Counted from the first letter of the stretch, positions 35,384 through 44,941 are shown. The stretch: 64,000 nucleotides of DNA from Erysipelotrichaceae bacterium (GCA_018365815.1 JAGZJH010000008.1:11559-75558), one strand, 5' to 3'. Notes: generated by a model from the letters alone, not told the origin. Translations and numbers: made by a program.

Positions 35384-36472
35384 TTAGAATATTTTAAATA
35401 AATCGTTAACAGTGACAATAATCATTAATCCAAAAACTAATGCTAAACCTGCAAGTTGCAAAGCATAACGTAGTTTAATTGGAATTTCACGTCCCATAAT
35501 TTTTTCAACAACTGCAAATAAAACTTGGCTACCATCAAGTCCTGGAATAGGTAACAAATTAAATACCCCTATATTAATCCCTAACATTGAAACCCATAAA
35601 AATATATTAGCAATATTCCCTGATTCGGTAATTTGACTTGTCGCTTGGTAAATTCCTGCCGGACCAGATAACTGTCCAATTGTTTCTTTAGAATCTGTAA
35701 TCAATTTACCTAAAGTCGTAAAGATAAGCAGTGAAGTAGTTTTAAATGTTTCGAAACCATATTCAATACTTTCAACAAATGTTAAATGGCGTGTTTCAGG
35801 TGAAACCCCTAAAAAGTAATTTCCTGTGTCTTCATTATAAGTAGCCGTAACAGGAATTCTATATTCTTGTTTATCACGAGTAATTAAAATATTGAGTTCT
35901 AATACTTCACCAGTATAATTATTTTCCGCTTTATTTAAAGCAAGTGACAAATCAGAAAAAGAACCAATTAAAAACTCCCTTCCTGTTTCATTTACTGTAA
36001 TTTTATTAATTGTATCTTTTTCTTGAATACCTGCTATCATTGCTGGTGAATTATCTTGAATGACACCTAATGTTGAAGAATTAGTACTTACAGGTAATGC
36101 AATTGCATATACAGCAACAATAATAATATATGCACTGACAAAATTCATAATTACACCTGCTAAAAAAATGACAATTTTTTTCCAAGTTTTAATACCAAGA
36201 AGTGTACGTTCTACAGGTAAATTTTTCATTTCTTCATTATCTTCTTGATCTACTTCACCTGCCATTGAAACAAATCCTCCAATTGGCAAAGCACGAAGTT
36301 CATAATTAGTTTCTCCTATTTTTTTTGACCATAATTTAGGTCCCATTCCAATTGAAAACTGCCCACAATATACTCCAAAATATTTTGCAGCGATAAAATG
36401 TCCTAATTCATGAATAATAATAATAAATCCTAAAACCAAGAAAAAAACTATAAAATTAATAATATTTTGCAT
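35384..36472 (-). CDS. rseP: RseP/RasP-type site-2 membrane zinc protease
   Basis: A 362-residue intramembrane metalloprotease. The zinc motif HELGHF is in the first membrane helix (about 18-27), a PDZ domain follows (about 130-215, SPAMIAGIQEKDTI), and NLLPIPGLDGSQ with the third zinc ligand lies in the C-terminal membrane part. It cleaves anti-sigma factors or signal peptides in the membrane. ATG at 36472 overlaps the dxr stop by one base (TAATG) with AGGAGG upstream, which sets the start. Confidence 0.94.
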   Translation of the reverse strand: MQNIINFIVFFLVLGFIIIIHELGHFIAAKYFGVYCGQFSIGMGPKLWSKKIGETNYELRALPIGGFVSMAGEVDQEDNEEMKNLPVERTLLGIKTWKKIVIFLAGVIMNFVSAYIIIVAVYAIALPVSTNSSTLGVIQDNSPAMIAGIQEKDTINKITVNETGREFLIGSFSDLSLALNKAENNYTGEVLELNILITRDKQEYRIPVTATYNEDTGNYFLGVSPETRHLTFVESIEYGFETFKTTSLLIFTTLGKLITDSKETIGQLSGPAGIYQATSQITESGNIANIFLWVSMLGINIGVFNLLPIPGLDGSQVLFAVVEKIMGREIPIKLRYALQLAGLALVFGLMIIVTVNDLFKIF

Positions 36473-37623
36473 TAGCAACCTCCTATTTGTTTTAACACAT
36501 GGTTTCTAGCCCACGCATCGATTTCAATGAGTTGATCTAGTGTTGGATTTTCAATTACCTGATGATCATTCATTGCATTTTCAACCAATTTTTCAATCTC
36601 TAAAAATTCTATTTTGTCGTTTAAGAACAAACTCACTGCTTGTTCATTCGCCCCATTTAAAACACAAGGCATACTTCCCCCAGTTTTCCCTGCAAAATAA
36701 GCTAATTTTAAAGCTCTATAACGTTCAAAATCCGGTTTTTTAAAATGTAAACCTGCAATATCTTCTAAATGTAATCTTTTGGCATTTACCATCTTTAAAC
36801 GATTTGGGTACGTCAAAGCATATTGAATAGGTAAACGCATGTCCGGTGTACCAAGTTGAGCAATAATTGCAGTATCTTTAAATTCAACCATTGAATGAAT
36901 AATACTTTCTGGGTGAATGTATACTATAATATCATCATAATCAACATCAAACAACCATTTAGCTTCAATGACTTCTAACCCTTTATTAAACATTGTTGCT
37001 GAATCAATGGTAATTTTTGCCCCCATTGACCAATTAGGGTGATTTAAGGCCTCTTTTTTTGTAACACCAACTAACTCATCTCTTGTTTTATCTCTAAAAC
37101 TACCTCCAGAAGCGGTTAATAAAATTTTATGAATATCCCTGTGTCTTTCACCATTTAAAGATTGGAAAATAGCTGAATGCTCACTATCTACTGGTAATAA
37201 CCTTACATTATATTGTTTAACTAATTTAGTAATAATATGTCCGGCTACCACTAAAGTTTCTTTATTGGCTAATGCAATATCTTTTCCTTGTTTAATGGCT
37301 TGAATAGTAGGAACCAACCCTGCAAAACCAACAACGGCATTTAACACAACCTCTACTTCATTTAAAGTAGCAATTTTAATTAACCCTTCATCACCAAAAC
37401 TAAAATCTATCTCAGGATATTTTTCTTTTAATTTTAAAGCGTCTTCTTCATTTTTAACACTTATATATTTTGGTGAAAGTAATTCAATAACTTCAATTAG
37501 TTTTTCAATATTATTACCTGCGGCTACACCGATAATTTTAAATTCGTTAGGGTTATTTTTAACCACATCAACGCATTGCATTCCAATAGAACCTGTAACT
37601 CCTAAAACTGAAATATTTTTCAT
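36472..37623 (-). CDS. dxr: 1-Deoxy-D-xylulose 5-phosphate reductoisomerase
   Basis: A 383-residue NADPH-dependent enzyme making MEP for isoprenoid synthesis. NADP site VLGVTGSIGMQ (5-15), NKETLVVAG, metal/substrate residues PVDSEHSAIFQ, TASGGSFRD and the NHPNWSMGAKITIDSATM motif. One-base overlap with rseP and 15 bases after cdsA, in a uppS-cdsA-dxr-rseP-polC order typical of Firmicutes. Confidence 0.97.
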   Translation of the reverse strand: MKNISVLGVTGSIGMQCVDVVKNNPNEFKIIGVAAGNNIEKLIEVIELLSPKYISVKNEEDALKLKEKYPEIDFSFGDEGLIKIATLNEVEVVLNAVVGFAGLVPTIQAIKQGKDIALANKETLVVAGHIITKLVKQYNVRLLPVDSEHSAIFQSLNGERHRDIHKILLTASGGSFRDKTRDELVGVTKKEALNHPNWSMGAKITIDSATMFNKGLEVIEAKWLFDVDYDDIIVYIHPESIIHSMVEFKDTAIIAQLGTPDMRLPIQYALTYPNRLKMVNAKRLHLEDIAGLHFKKPDFERYRALKLAYFAGKTGGSMPCVLNGANEQAVSLFLNDKIEFLEIEKLVENAMNDHQVIENPTLDQLIEIDAWARNHVLKQIGGC

Positions 37624-37638
37624 AAAATCTATCCTCTT

Positions 37639-38421
37639 CTATAAAATAAAAAATGTAAAGTATAAAGCAAAAACTAATGAATTAAATAATAAACTATCAA
37701 TACGATCCAACACACCGCCATGACCTGGTAACAGATTTGAAAAGTCTTTAATTCCCACATAACGTTTTAAACTACTAAAAGTTAAGTCTCCAATTTGAGC
37801 TGTAATTGTTAAAATAAAGGCTAAAATAACACTTTGAATAAAACTCATATTTAAAGGATAAAAATAGGCTAGTAGAGAAGCTAATATAGTCCCTAAAATT
37901 ATTCCACCAATTGACCCTTCAATCGTTTTTTTAGGCGATAGTCTTGGAATTAGTTTATGTTTTCCAAATGTTACGCCCGCAAAATAAGCCCCAGTATCAC
38001 TTCCATAAGTCGCAAAAGCAATATAAAGTAATGCAATCACACCATATTCTAATCGTATTTGTAGTATACAATGCATTGCAATACAGGTAAATACAACAAA
38101 TCCTAATAGATGGTTAATTTTTCCAATATCTAGACACTCTAAAAACATACTTAAAGTAAATAATAGTACCGCAAATAACATAATAATATGCGTACTTACA
38201 AAAAATAATGACTTATCAATAAATATAATATAAAAAGCAAATAAATAAACAACAATATCTAAAATAAGATGCCAAGGTTGGCGATGCATTATTTTTAATA
38301 GTTCATAAATTCCTAATAGTGAAGCAATTAAGCATAATAATTTAAAAGCGTAACCACCAATGATGACACAAGGAATTGTCACGAGCATTAATAAGATTGC
38401 TGTAATAATTCTTTGTTTCAT
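37639..38421 (-). CDS. cdsA: Phosphatidate cytidylyltransferase
   Basis: A 260-residue polytopic membrane enzyme that makes CDP-diacylglycerol from phosphatidate and CTP. About eight hydrophobic segments; the signature SPKKTIEGSIGGIILG and the terminal DLTFSSLKRYVGIKDFSNLL, GHGGVLDRIDS (CDP-alcohol synthase motif with the metal Asp pair) are present. Its start overlaps the uppS stop by one base (TAATG). Confidence 0.96.
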   Translation of the reverse strand: MKQRIITAILLMLVTIPCVIIGGYAFKLLCLIASLLGIYELLKIMHRQPWHLILDIVVYLFAFYIIFIDKSLFFVSTHIIMLFAVLLFTLSMFLECLDIGKINHLLGFVVFTCIAMHCILQIRLEYGVIALLYIAFATYGSDTGAYFAGVTFGKHKLIPRLSPKKTIEGSIGGIILGTILASLLAYFYPLNMSFIQSVILAFILTITAQIGDLTFSSLKRYVGIKDFSNLLPGHGGVLDRIDSLLFNSLVFALYFTFFIL

Positions 38422-39167
38422 TATTTTAAACCTCCATAACGACGATCTCGTTTTTGATAATAATCTAAAGCATCGTATAATTCATCTACACCAAAGTCTG
38501 GCCAATAAGTATCAGTAAAATACATTTCAGCATAAGCCATTTGCCATAACATAAAATTAGATAAACGACATTCACCACTTGTACGCACCATAAAATCAAG
38601 GTTTGGTAAATCTGCACTCATTAAGTAAGAATCAAATAAATCTTCATTAATTTCGTCAATATCTAATTCCCCCTCTTTAACATCTTTAGCAACGTCTTGT
38701 ATAGCTTGGATCATTTCATCTTGAGAACCATAAATAAAAGCAAAGCATAAAATTAAACCAGTATTTTTCTTTGTTTTTTCAACTGCCGCAAAAATGATAT
38801 CACGGGTTGCCTTTGGCGCTAAATGCACATTCCCAATAAAACGAATTTGAACATTATTTTCCATGAGTTCTTTTAAATATAGATTAAAGAACTCTTTAGG
38901 TAACTTAAATATAAAATCTACTTCTTCTTCAGGACGTTTAAAATTTTCAGTAGAAAATGCATAAACTGTCATCGCTTTTATTCCTAGTTTATTAGCCTCT
39001 AAAGCTAAAGTACGGATATTTTTTGTCCCTTCATGATGACCATAAGTTCGTGGCATTCCCCTTTTCTTGGCCCAACGACCATTTCCATCCATAATAAATG
39101 CAATATGTTTGGGTAATAATTCTAAATTCAAATCTATTCCTTTATTATCTTGTTTTTTAAAAAACAT
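38421..39167 (-). CDS. uppS: Undecaprenyl diphosphate synthase
   Basis: A 248-residue cis-prenyltransferase that makes the C55 carrier for cell-wall synthesis. P-loop-like HIAFIMDGNGRWAKKRG (catalytic Asp), RTYGHHEGTKNIR, YAFSTENFKRP and the C-terminal MVRTSGECRLSNFMLWQ. ATG at 39167 has AGGTGG upstream and replaces a longer frame that extends across the promoter. First gene of the uppS-cdsA-dxr-rseP-polC group. Confidence 0.96.
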   Translation of the reverse strand: MFFKKQDNKGIDLNLELLPKHIAFIMDGNGRWAKKRGMPRTYGHHEGTKNIRTLALEANKLGIKAMTVYAFSTENFKRPEEEVDFIFKLPKEFFNLYLKELMENNVQIRFIGNVHLAPKATRDIIFAAVEKTKKNTGLILCFAFIYGSQDEMIQAIQDVAKDVKEGELDIDEINEDLFDSYLMSADLPNLDFMVRTSGECRLSNFMLWQMAYAEMYFTDTYWPDFGVDELYDALDYYQKRDRRYGGLK

Positions 39168-39192
39168 AACTATCCACCTCACAATTATTGTT

Positions 39193-39221
39193 ATTATAAC
39201 ACAGACTTTCCCATGCCACAA
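39193..39221 (-). promoter_or_regulatory. Sigma-A promoter of uppS
   Basis: TTGTGG (39216-39221), 17 nt, TATAAT (39193-39198) on the minus strand, just behind the frr terminator. Confidence 0.7.
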
Positions 39222-39245
39222 ATAAAAAAGGTGTTTGCACACCTT
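39222..39245 (-). terminator. Intrinsic terminator of frr
   Basis: AAGGTGT-GCAA-ACACCTT followed by TTTTTA on the minus strand. Confidence 0.85.
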
Positions 39246-39264
39246 CTAACCTGTTAATTTAGTT

Positions 39265-39813
39265 TTATACAGTTAAAATATCTTTTTCTTTTGCTTTAGC
39301 AATTTCTTCGATTTTTTTAATAAATTTGTCAGTTTCTCTTTGTACATTCTCTTGTGCACGTTTTTTTTCGTCTTCAGAAATTTCTTCTAATTTCTTAATT
39401 TGATCGTTTGCATCACGTCTAATGTTACGTACTGCTACTTTTGCACTTTCAGCAAATTTTCCAACTTGTTTAGCAAACTCTTTACGACGTTCTTCTGTTA
39501 ATGCAGGAACATTTAAACGTATAATTGTCCCATCGTTTTGAGGATTAAGTCCTAAATCAGAAACCATAATTGCATGTTCAATATCTTTTAAAGATGAACT
39601 ATCATAAGGTTTGATTACTAATGAACGACCTTCTTGAACTTGAATTGAAGCCAATTGATTAACTGGTGTCATTGAACCATAATAATCAATCATAATTCGA
39701 TCTAACATTGATGGATTAGCACGACCAGTTCTTACTGTTGATAAATCTCTTTCAAAACTTTCAATCGCTTTTGTCATTCTTTCATCTAATTCTTCCATAA
39801 TTAATGAAGTCAT
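39265..39813 (-). CDS. frr: Ribosome recycling factor
   Basis: A 182-residue RRF: SFERDLSTVRTGRANPSMLD, the hinge and MVSDLGLNPQNDGTIIRLN, PALTEERRKEFAK, then a C-terminal helix. It splits post-termination ribosomes with EF-G. It is preceded by CAGGAGG and starts 2 bases after pyrH, the usual pair. Confidence 0.96.
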   Translation of the reverse strand: MTSLIMEELDERMTKAIESFERDLSTVRTGRANPSMLDRIMIDYYGSMTPVNQLASIQVQEGRSLVIKPYDSSSLKDIEHAIMVSDLGLNPQNDGTIIRLNVPALTEERRKEFAKQVGKFAESAKVAVRNIRRDANDQIKKLEEISEDEKKRAQENVQRETDKFIKKIEEIAKAKEKDILTV

Positions 39814-39814
39814 T

Positions 39815-40531
39815 TTATCTTCCTCCTGAAATTATTGTTCCAGTAACAGTTCCACTTACTGCACGAGCGATGTTACCTTCTTCTTGCATATTAAATACAC
39901 ATAAATCAATTTTGTTATCCATACATAATGTAACAGCAGTTTGATCCATAATCTGTAAGTTTTTATTAATTACATCTAAATAAGTGATAGTATCAAATTT
40001 TGTAGCCGTAGGATCTAATTTAGGATCGGCTGAATATACACCATCTACGCCATTTTTAGCCATTAAAATAACTTCAGCATCAACTTCAGCAGCACGTAAG
40101 GCAGCAGTTGTATCAGTTGTAAAGAAAGGACTTCCCACACCTGCACCAAAAATAACAATACGTCCTTTTTCTAAATGTCTTACTGCGCGTCTTCTAATGT
40201 AAGGTTCAGCAACTTCTTGCATTTCAATCGCTGAAAGTAAACGTGTTTCTACACCTAATGTTTCTAAAGCATTTTGAATCGCTAAACCATTCATCACAGT
40301 TGCAATCATACCCATATAATCAGCAGTTGCTCTTTCCATTCCCATTTGGCTTCCTACTTTACCACGCCAAATGTTTCCGCCACCTACAACAATTGCAATT
40401 TCAACACCTAAATTTTTTGCATCAATAATTTGTTGTGCAATTTTTGAAACAGTTACTGCATCAATCCCATATTTTTGCTCACCTGCTAAGGCTTCACCAC
40501 TTAATTTTAATAAAACTCTCTTGTATTTCAT
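39815..40531 (-). CDS. pyrH: UMP kinase
   Basis: A 238-residue hexameric kinase phosphorylating UMP. It begins MKYKRVLLKLSGEALAG, with VVGGGNIWRG, GVGSPFFTTDTTAALRA and KNGVDGVYSADP. ATG at 40531 has AAAGGA upstream, and the longer frame starting at 40567 runs into the tsf terminator. Downstream frr is 2 bases away. Confidence 0.95.
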   Translation of the reverse strand: MKYKRVLLKLSGEALAGEQKYGIDAVTVSKIAQQIIDAKNLGVEIAIVVGGGNIWRGKVGSQMGMERATADYMGMIATVMNGLAIQNALETLGVETRLLSAIEMQEVAEPYIRRRAVRHLEKGRIVIFGAGVGSPFFTTDTTAALRAAEVDAEVILMAKNGVDGVYSADPKLDPTATKFDTITYLDVINKNLQIMDQTAVTLCMDNKIDLCVFNMQEEGNIARAVSGTVTGTIISGGR

Positions 40532-40552
40532 AATTATGTATCCTTTCATTAA

Positions 40553-40577
40553 AATAAAAGGGCACAAAATGTACCCT
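40553..40577 (-). terminator. Terminator/attenuator between tsf and pyrH
   Basis: A stem GGGTACA/TGTGCCC (with one mismatch) followed by TTTTATTTT on the minus strand lies just after the tsf stop. Confidence 0.6.
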
Positions 40578-40583
40578 ATTTAA

Positions 40584-41471
40584 TTACAATCCCATTTGTT
40601 TAGCTACTTCTTCAGCAAAGTTTTCTTCTTTCTTTTCGATTCCTTCACCAACTTGGAAACGTGCAATTTCAACAACTTTTCCATTTCCTAAATATTGAGC
40701 AATAGTTACATCAGGATTTTTAATAAATTCTTGATCTACTAAACACATTTCTTTTAAGTTTTTATTTAAACGACCTTCAACCATTTTTTCGATAATATTT
40801 TCTGGTTTTGGTTTTGCACTGTTAGCATTTTCTTCTAATGCTTGAGTTAATAAAACTTGTCTTTCATGACTTAATACTTCTGCAGGAATAGCAGTTCTAT
40901 CAATATATTTTGGAGCTTGAGCAGCAACGTGCATTGCAACATCTCTTGAAATTTCTTCATTAGCACCATCTACTAAAACAATTGCACTCATTTTTCCACC
41001 CATGTGGCTATATGCACCAAATACTTGATTATCAGATTTAGTCATTACAACAAATCTTCTAAAGCTTAATTTTTCACCGATTTTTCCAGATGCTTCAGCA
41101 ATTACTGTTTCCAAATTTTTACCTTCAACATCTAAGTTTAAAGCAGTTTCTAAATCAACAGGTTTTTGTTCACATACGATTTTAGCAATATTATTTACTA
41201 ATCCTTTGAATTCATCATTTTTAGCAACGAAGTCAGTTTCAGAGTTTACTTCTACTAAAGCAGCAGTATTTCCATCAACTACAAAAGCAGTTAACCCTTC
41301 AGCAGCAATACGATCTGCTTTTTTTGCAGCTTTTGCAATTCCTTTTTCTCTTAACCAGTCGAATGATTTATCTAAATCACCATCACAAGCTTCTAATGCT
41401 TTTTTACAATCCATCATTCCAGCACCAGTTTTTTCACGTAATTCTTTTACTAATTTTGCACTAATTGCCAT
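40584..41471 (-). CDS. tsf: Elongation factor Ts
   Basis: A 295-residue nucleotide-exchange factor for EF-Tu. N-terminal UBA-like KELREKTGAGMMDCKKALEA, then NSETDFVAKNDEF, and GGKMSAIVLVDGA with AMHVAAQAPKY. AGGAAAG precedes the ATG. rpsB is upstream, separated by a strong hairpin terminator that probably reduces rather than blocks readthrough. Confidence 0.96.
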   Translation of the reverse strand: MAISAKLVKELREKTGAGMMDCKKALEACDGDLDKSFDWLREKGIAKAAKKADRIAAEGLTAFVVDGNTAALVEVNSETDFVAKNDEFKGLVNNIAKIVCEQKPVDLETALNLDVEGKNLETVIAEASGKIGEKLSFRRFVVMTKSDNQVFGAYSHMGGKMSAIVLVDGANEEISRDVAMHVAAQAPKYIDRTAIPAEVLSHERQVLLTQALEENANSAKPKPENIIEKMVEGRLNKNLKEMCLVDQEFIKNPDVTIAQYLGNGKVVEIARFQVGEGIEKKEENFAEEVAKQMGL

Positions 41472-41496
41472 TTTATCTTTCCTCCATATTTATTTT

Positions 41497-41526
41497 AAAA
41501 AAGGGAAAAGTATTGCTACTTTTCCC
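41497..41526 (-). terminator. Strong hairpin between rpsB and tsf
   Basis: GGGAAAAGTA (41503-41512) is perfectly complementary to TACTTTTCCC (41517-41526); a T-run follows on the minus strand. Confidence 0.85.
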
Positions 41527-41535
41527 ATAAACTAA

Positions 41536-42405
41536 CTATTTATCTTGACCAGGGTTTTTAGCACTTACAGGTCTATCGTTATTTCTATTATCGTTTCTAG
41601 GACGTCTTTGACGATCATCTCTATAACGAGGTCTTCTTCTTTCGTTATTTTCTACTGAAGTGATTGCATCGTTCATAGATACTTCTTTATCATCTTCATC
41701 TTTAACATAAGCAACTGTTAAAGGTTCCCCTTTTGCTTCACAAATTGCATCAGCTATTGAAGCAACAATTAATTTAACTGCTCTAATTGCATCATCATTT
41801 GCTGGGATTACATAATCCACTTCATCAGGATCACAGTTAGTATCAACAATACCGAATACTGGAATTCCTAAGATTTTTGCTTCAGCAACTGCGTTATGTT
41901 CAGCTTTTGGATCTACTACAAATAATGCAGCAGGTAATTTTCTCATTTCTTTAATACCACCTAAGTTCTTTTCTAACTTAGCAGCTTCTTTTTTAAGTAA
42001 GATAACTTCTTTTTTAGGTAATAAATCAAATGTACCATCAGCTTCCATTTTTTCTAAATCTTTTAATCTTCTAATTCTTTTTTGGATAGTTTTGAAGTTT
42101 GTTAAAGTTCCCCCTAACCATCTACTATTTACATAGAAAGATTCAGAACGAATAGCTTCTTCTTTTACAGCTTCTTGGGCTTGTTTTTTAGTTCCTACAA
42201 ATAAAACTTTTCCACCTTTAGCAGCGATTTCATTCATTGCTTTGTAAGCTTCATCAATTTTTTTAGATGATTTTTGTAAATCGATGATATAGATTCCGTT
42301 TCTTGCAGTAAAGATATATGGAGCCATTTTTGGGTTCCATCTTTTTGTTTGATGTCCGAAATGAACACCTACTTCAAGTAATTTTTTCATTGAAATTACA
42401 GACAT
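41536..42405 (-). CDS. rpsB: 30S ribosomal protein S2 with basic C-terminal extension
   Basis: A 289-residue S2. The core begins MSVISMKKLLEVGVHFGHQT and includes RNGIYIIDLQKS, SRWLGGTLTNFKTI and DTNCDPDEVDYVIPANDDAI. ATG at 42405 has GGAGG upstream. After about residue 250 comes an Arg/Asn/Asp-rich tail (NNERRRPRYRDDRQRRPR) of about 40 residues that is absent from classical S2; it is presumably disordered and may contact rRNA or S1-like partners. Confidence 0.96.
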   Translation of the reverse strand: MSVISMKKLLEVGVHFGHQTKRWNPKMAPYIFTARNGIYIIDLQKSSKKIDEAYKAMNEIAAKGGKVLFVGTKKQAQEAVKEEAIRSESFYVNSRWLGGTLTNFKTIQKRIRRLKDLEKMEADGTFDLLPKKEVILLKKEAAKLEKNLGGIKEMRKLPAALFVVDPKAEHNAVAEAKILGIPVFGIVDTNCDPDEVDYVIPANDDAIRAVKLIVASIADAICEAKGEPLTVAYVKDEDDKEVSMNDAITSVENNERRRPRYRDDRQRRPRNDNRNNDRPVSAKNPGQDK

Positions 42406-42506
42406 GGTAACTTCCTCCTTTTTGTTTTTTCCTCCACCACTTCGAACAAATATCACCATCTTTGGCACTAGATATTTGAATCCATGATGTGTGTATTTTT
42501 AACACC
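42406..42506 (-). ncRNA. Candidate rpsB (S2) autoregulatory leader
   Basis: Between promoter and rpsB lies about 100 nt of leader. It can pair CAAATATC with GATATTTG (8 bp) around an internal TAGTGCCAAAGATGGT, with further purine-rich sequence before the ribosome-binding site. Autogenous S2 leaders are known in several bacteria, so a role is plausible. The rest of the 42406-42716 gap (from 42542) is AT-rich with nothing recognised. Confidence 0.4.
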
Positions 42507-42512
42507 TGTGCT

Positions 42513-42541
42513 ATTATTTCATAAATTATTAGATTTGTCAA
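42513..42541 (-). promoter_or_regulatory. Promoter of rpsB with extended -10
   Basis: TTGACA (42536-42541), 17 nt, AATAAT (42513-42518) on the minus strand; TG at the extended position (TGAAATAAT) compensates for the first-base mismatch. Confidence 0.7.
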
Positions 42542-42716
42542 TATTTACTTGACTATTTCATTACTTTTTTCATTAAATACTCATCAACATTTATAAACAG
42601 TCAGTCCAGATTTTTAAAATATTCTAAATTTTTGTTTTTAAATAATTTATATTCAAACAATTGCCTAACTAACGCTTGATTTTAAACGATAAAAATAAAT
42701 ACTTTAAGTGATAAAA

Positions 42717-43637
42717 TCAATCTTTTATTTCTTCTTTTTTTATTAAATGATTAATTTTATGACGTGGATGGGCTTTAAGATACGTATCTTGCAATTGACT
42801 GGTCGTTACATGAGTATAAATTTGTGTTGATGAAAGTGAAGCATGTCCCATCATTTCTTGTACAATTCTTAAATCTGCTCCTTCATTTAATAAGTGAGTA
42901 GCAAATGTATGTCGCAACATATGAGGGTGAACTCGTTTATTTAGACTAGATTTCATCGATATTCTTTCTAAAATATTTGCTGCCCCTCTTGTTGTTAAAG
43001 GATTGCCTAGATGATTAACTAATAAATACGAATGTTGTTTTTCTTTCATCAATTCCTGTCTACTATTTTCTAGATACTCAATAATACTTAATTCACATAT
43101 AGGATTAAAAACAACATAACGATATTTACCACCTTTACCCCTAATTAAAATTAACCCTTGCTCATAATTAATATCTTCTAATTTAATATTCACCGCTTCA
43201 CTAATACGTATTCCCGTTGCGTATAATAATTCTAAAAGCATTCTATTACGTATATCTAACAACGAATCACCGATGACTTCTAATAATGCTTCAAATTCTT
43301 CATAGTATAAAAACTCTGGGTTTCTTTGATTTTTTTTAGGTAAACTCACTAACTCAAACGGATTTAGTGAAACAACTTCATTTTTTTCTAAATAGCGATA
43401 AAAGGTCCTTAAAACGCTAATTTGATGACGAATGCTAATATTTTTATTTTTTTTGTTATGAAGACTAACAATATACCCTCTCACGTCTTTATATTGAAGA
43501 TCATTAAATTCTAACTGTTCAATCGTTAAATAATCTTGAAATTGCTGAATTTCACGTATATAAGAACGAATTGTTAATGAAGAATAATGTTTTTGATTAG
43601 TTAAATATTGTTTATATAACTCAATCCATTTGTTCAT
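42717..43637 (-). CDS. xerC: Tyrosine recombinase XerC
   Basis: A 306-residue recombinase for dimer resolution at dif. The N-terminal SAM-like core-binding domain (1-90) is followed by the catalytic domain: TGIRISEAVNI (Arg), RGKGGKYRYVVF (Lys), HPHMLRHTFATHLLNEG (HxxR), MMGHASLSSTQIYTHV (His and Tyr nucleophile). It overlaps trmFO by 17 bases, the common topA-trmFO-xerC order, which separates it from integrase-type relatives. Confidence 0.93.
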   Translation of the reverse strand: MNKWIELYKQYLTNQKHYSSLTIRSYIREIQQFQDYLTIEQLEFNDLQYKDVRGYIVSLHNKKNKNISIRHQISVLRTFYRYLEKNEVVSLNPFELVSLPKKNQRNPEFLYYEEFEALLEVIGDSLLDIRNRMLLELLYATGIRISEAVNIKLEDINYEQGLILIRGKGGKYRYVVFNPICELSIIEYLENSRQELMKEKQHSYLLVNHLGNPLTTRGAANILERISMKSSLNKRVHPHMLRHTFATHLLNEGADLRIVQEMMGHASLSSTQIYTHVTTSQLQDTYLKAHPRHKINHLIKKEEIKD

Positions 43638-44922
43638 TAATTATTTCTTCCATTGTTTTAATTGCTAATGAAGCGTAGGCTGCTTTTTTCTCTTTCTTTT
43701 TAACACGTTCTTTTAAATCCGGTAAAATTCCAAAATTAGCCTTCATTGGTTGAAAATTATTTTCATCACCATGCGTAATATAATGTGCTAAAGCACCTAT
43801 CACTGTACGTGAATCAAACTTAATCAACGGTTGATGATTGAGTAAACGTGCCATATTAATTCCGGCTACAATTCCACTTGAAGCTGACTCTACATAACCT
43901 TCAACTCCAGTTAGTTGTCCTGCAAAAAATAAATCATCACGTTTTTTATATTGGTAAGTTGGACGAAGATGTTTTGGCGAACATATAAATGAATTACGAT
44001 GCATCACACCATAACGAACTATTTGACAATTTTCAAGTCCTGGAATCATTGATAAAATACGTTTTTGTTCCGGCCAAGTTAAATGTGTTTGAAATCCTAC
44101 AATATTATATAATGAAGCAACAGCATTATCTTGTCTTAATTGAACGACTGCATAAGGACGTGTTCCATCTGGTCGTTCAAGCCCTACCGGTTTCATCGGT
44201 CCAAATAATAAAGTTTGACGCCCTCGTCTTGCAATTTCTTCAAAAGGCATACATCCTTCAAAAAACTTTTCCTCAAAATCCTTTGGTTTAACAACTTCAG
44301 CATGAATTAGAGCATCATAAAATCGATTAAACTCATCCTCATTCATTGGACAATTAATGTACTCTGCTTCACCTTTATCATAACGAGATTTAAAATATGC
44401 TTTTGTAAAATCTATACTCTCTTTTTTAACAATAGGCGCAGCGGCATCATAAAAATAAAAATAATCATCACCTAGTAATTCTTGTATTTTTAAAGCTAAA
44501 CCTTTTGAAGTTAGTGGCCCAGTTGCAATAATTGTAGGTCCTTCTAAAATCTCTGTGACTTCTTCATCAATGACTTCAACTAATTCATGATTTTTAATAT
44601 AATTTGTGACTGCTTTTGAAAAACCAAATCGATCTACAGCTAAAGAACCTCCGGCTGGTACAGCATATTCTCTGGCAAATTTAATAATAATGCTATCAAG
44701 CATACACATTTCTTCTTTTAACACCCCAACTGCATTAGTTAATCCATCAGCACGAAGTGAATTTGAACAAACTAATTCCGCAAAATATTCACTTTGATGT
44801 GCTTCTGTTGATTTTTTAGGACGCATTTCATATAGACGTACTTTAATTCCTCTTTGAATTAATTGATGCGTTGCCTCGCACCCGGCTAATCCAGCCCCTA
44901 TAACATTTACAATTTTTTCCAT
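43621..44922 (-). CDS. trmFO: Methylenetetrahydrofolate-tRNA-(uracil-54-C5)-methyltransferase
   Basis: A 433-residue FAD protein that makes ribothymidine at tRNA position 54 using methylene-THF. FAD motif VIGAGLAGCEATHQL at residue 5, NSLRADGLTNAVGVLKEEM, and RPDGTRPYAVVQLRQ. ATG at 44922 has AAGGAGG upstream; a longer frame begins inside an inverted repeat. Its length matches the family. Confidence 0.95.
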   Translation of the reverse strand: MEKIVNVIGAGLAGCEATHQLIQRGIKVRLYEMRPKKSTEAHQSEYFAELVCSNSLRADGLTNAVGVLKEEMCMLDSIIIKFAREYAVPAGGSLAVDRFGFSKAVTNYIKNHELVEVIDEEVTEILEGPTIIATGPLTSKGLALKIQELLGDDYFYFYDAAAPIVKKESIDFTKAYFKSRYDKGEAEYINCPMNEDEFNRFYDALIHAEVVKPKDFEEKFFEGCMPFEEIARRGRQTLLFGPMKPVGLERPDGTRPYAVVQLRQDNAVASLYNIVGFQTHLTWPEQKRILSMIPGLENCQIVRYGVMHRNSFICSPKHLRPTYQYKKRDDLFFAGQLTGVEGYVESASSGIVAGINMARLLNHQPLIKFDSRTVIGALAHYITHGDENNFQPMKANFGILPDLKERVKKKEKKAAYASLAIKTMEEIINEQMD

Positions 44923-44941
44923 CTTAACCTCCTTATAAACA

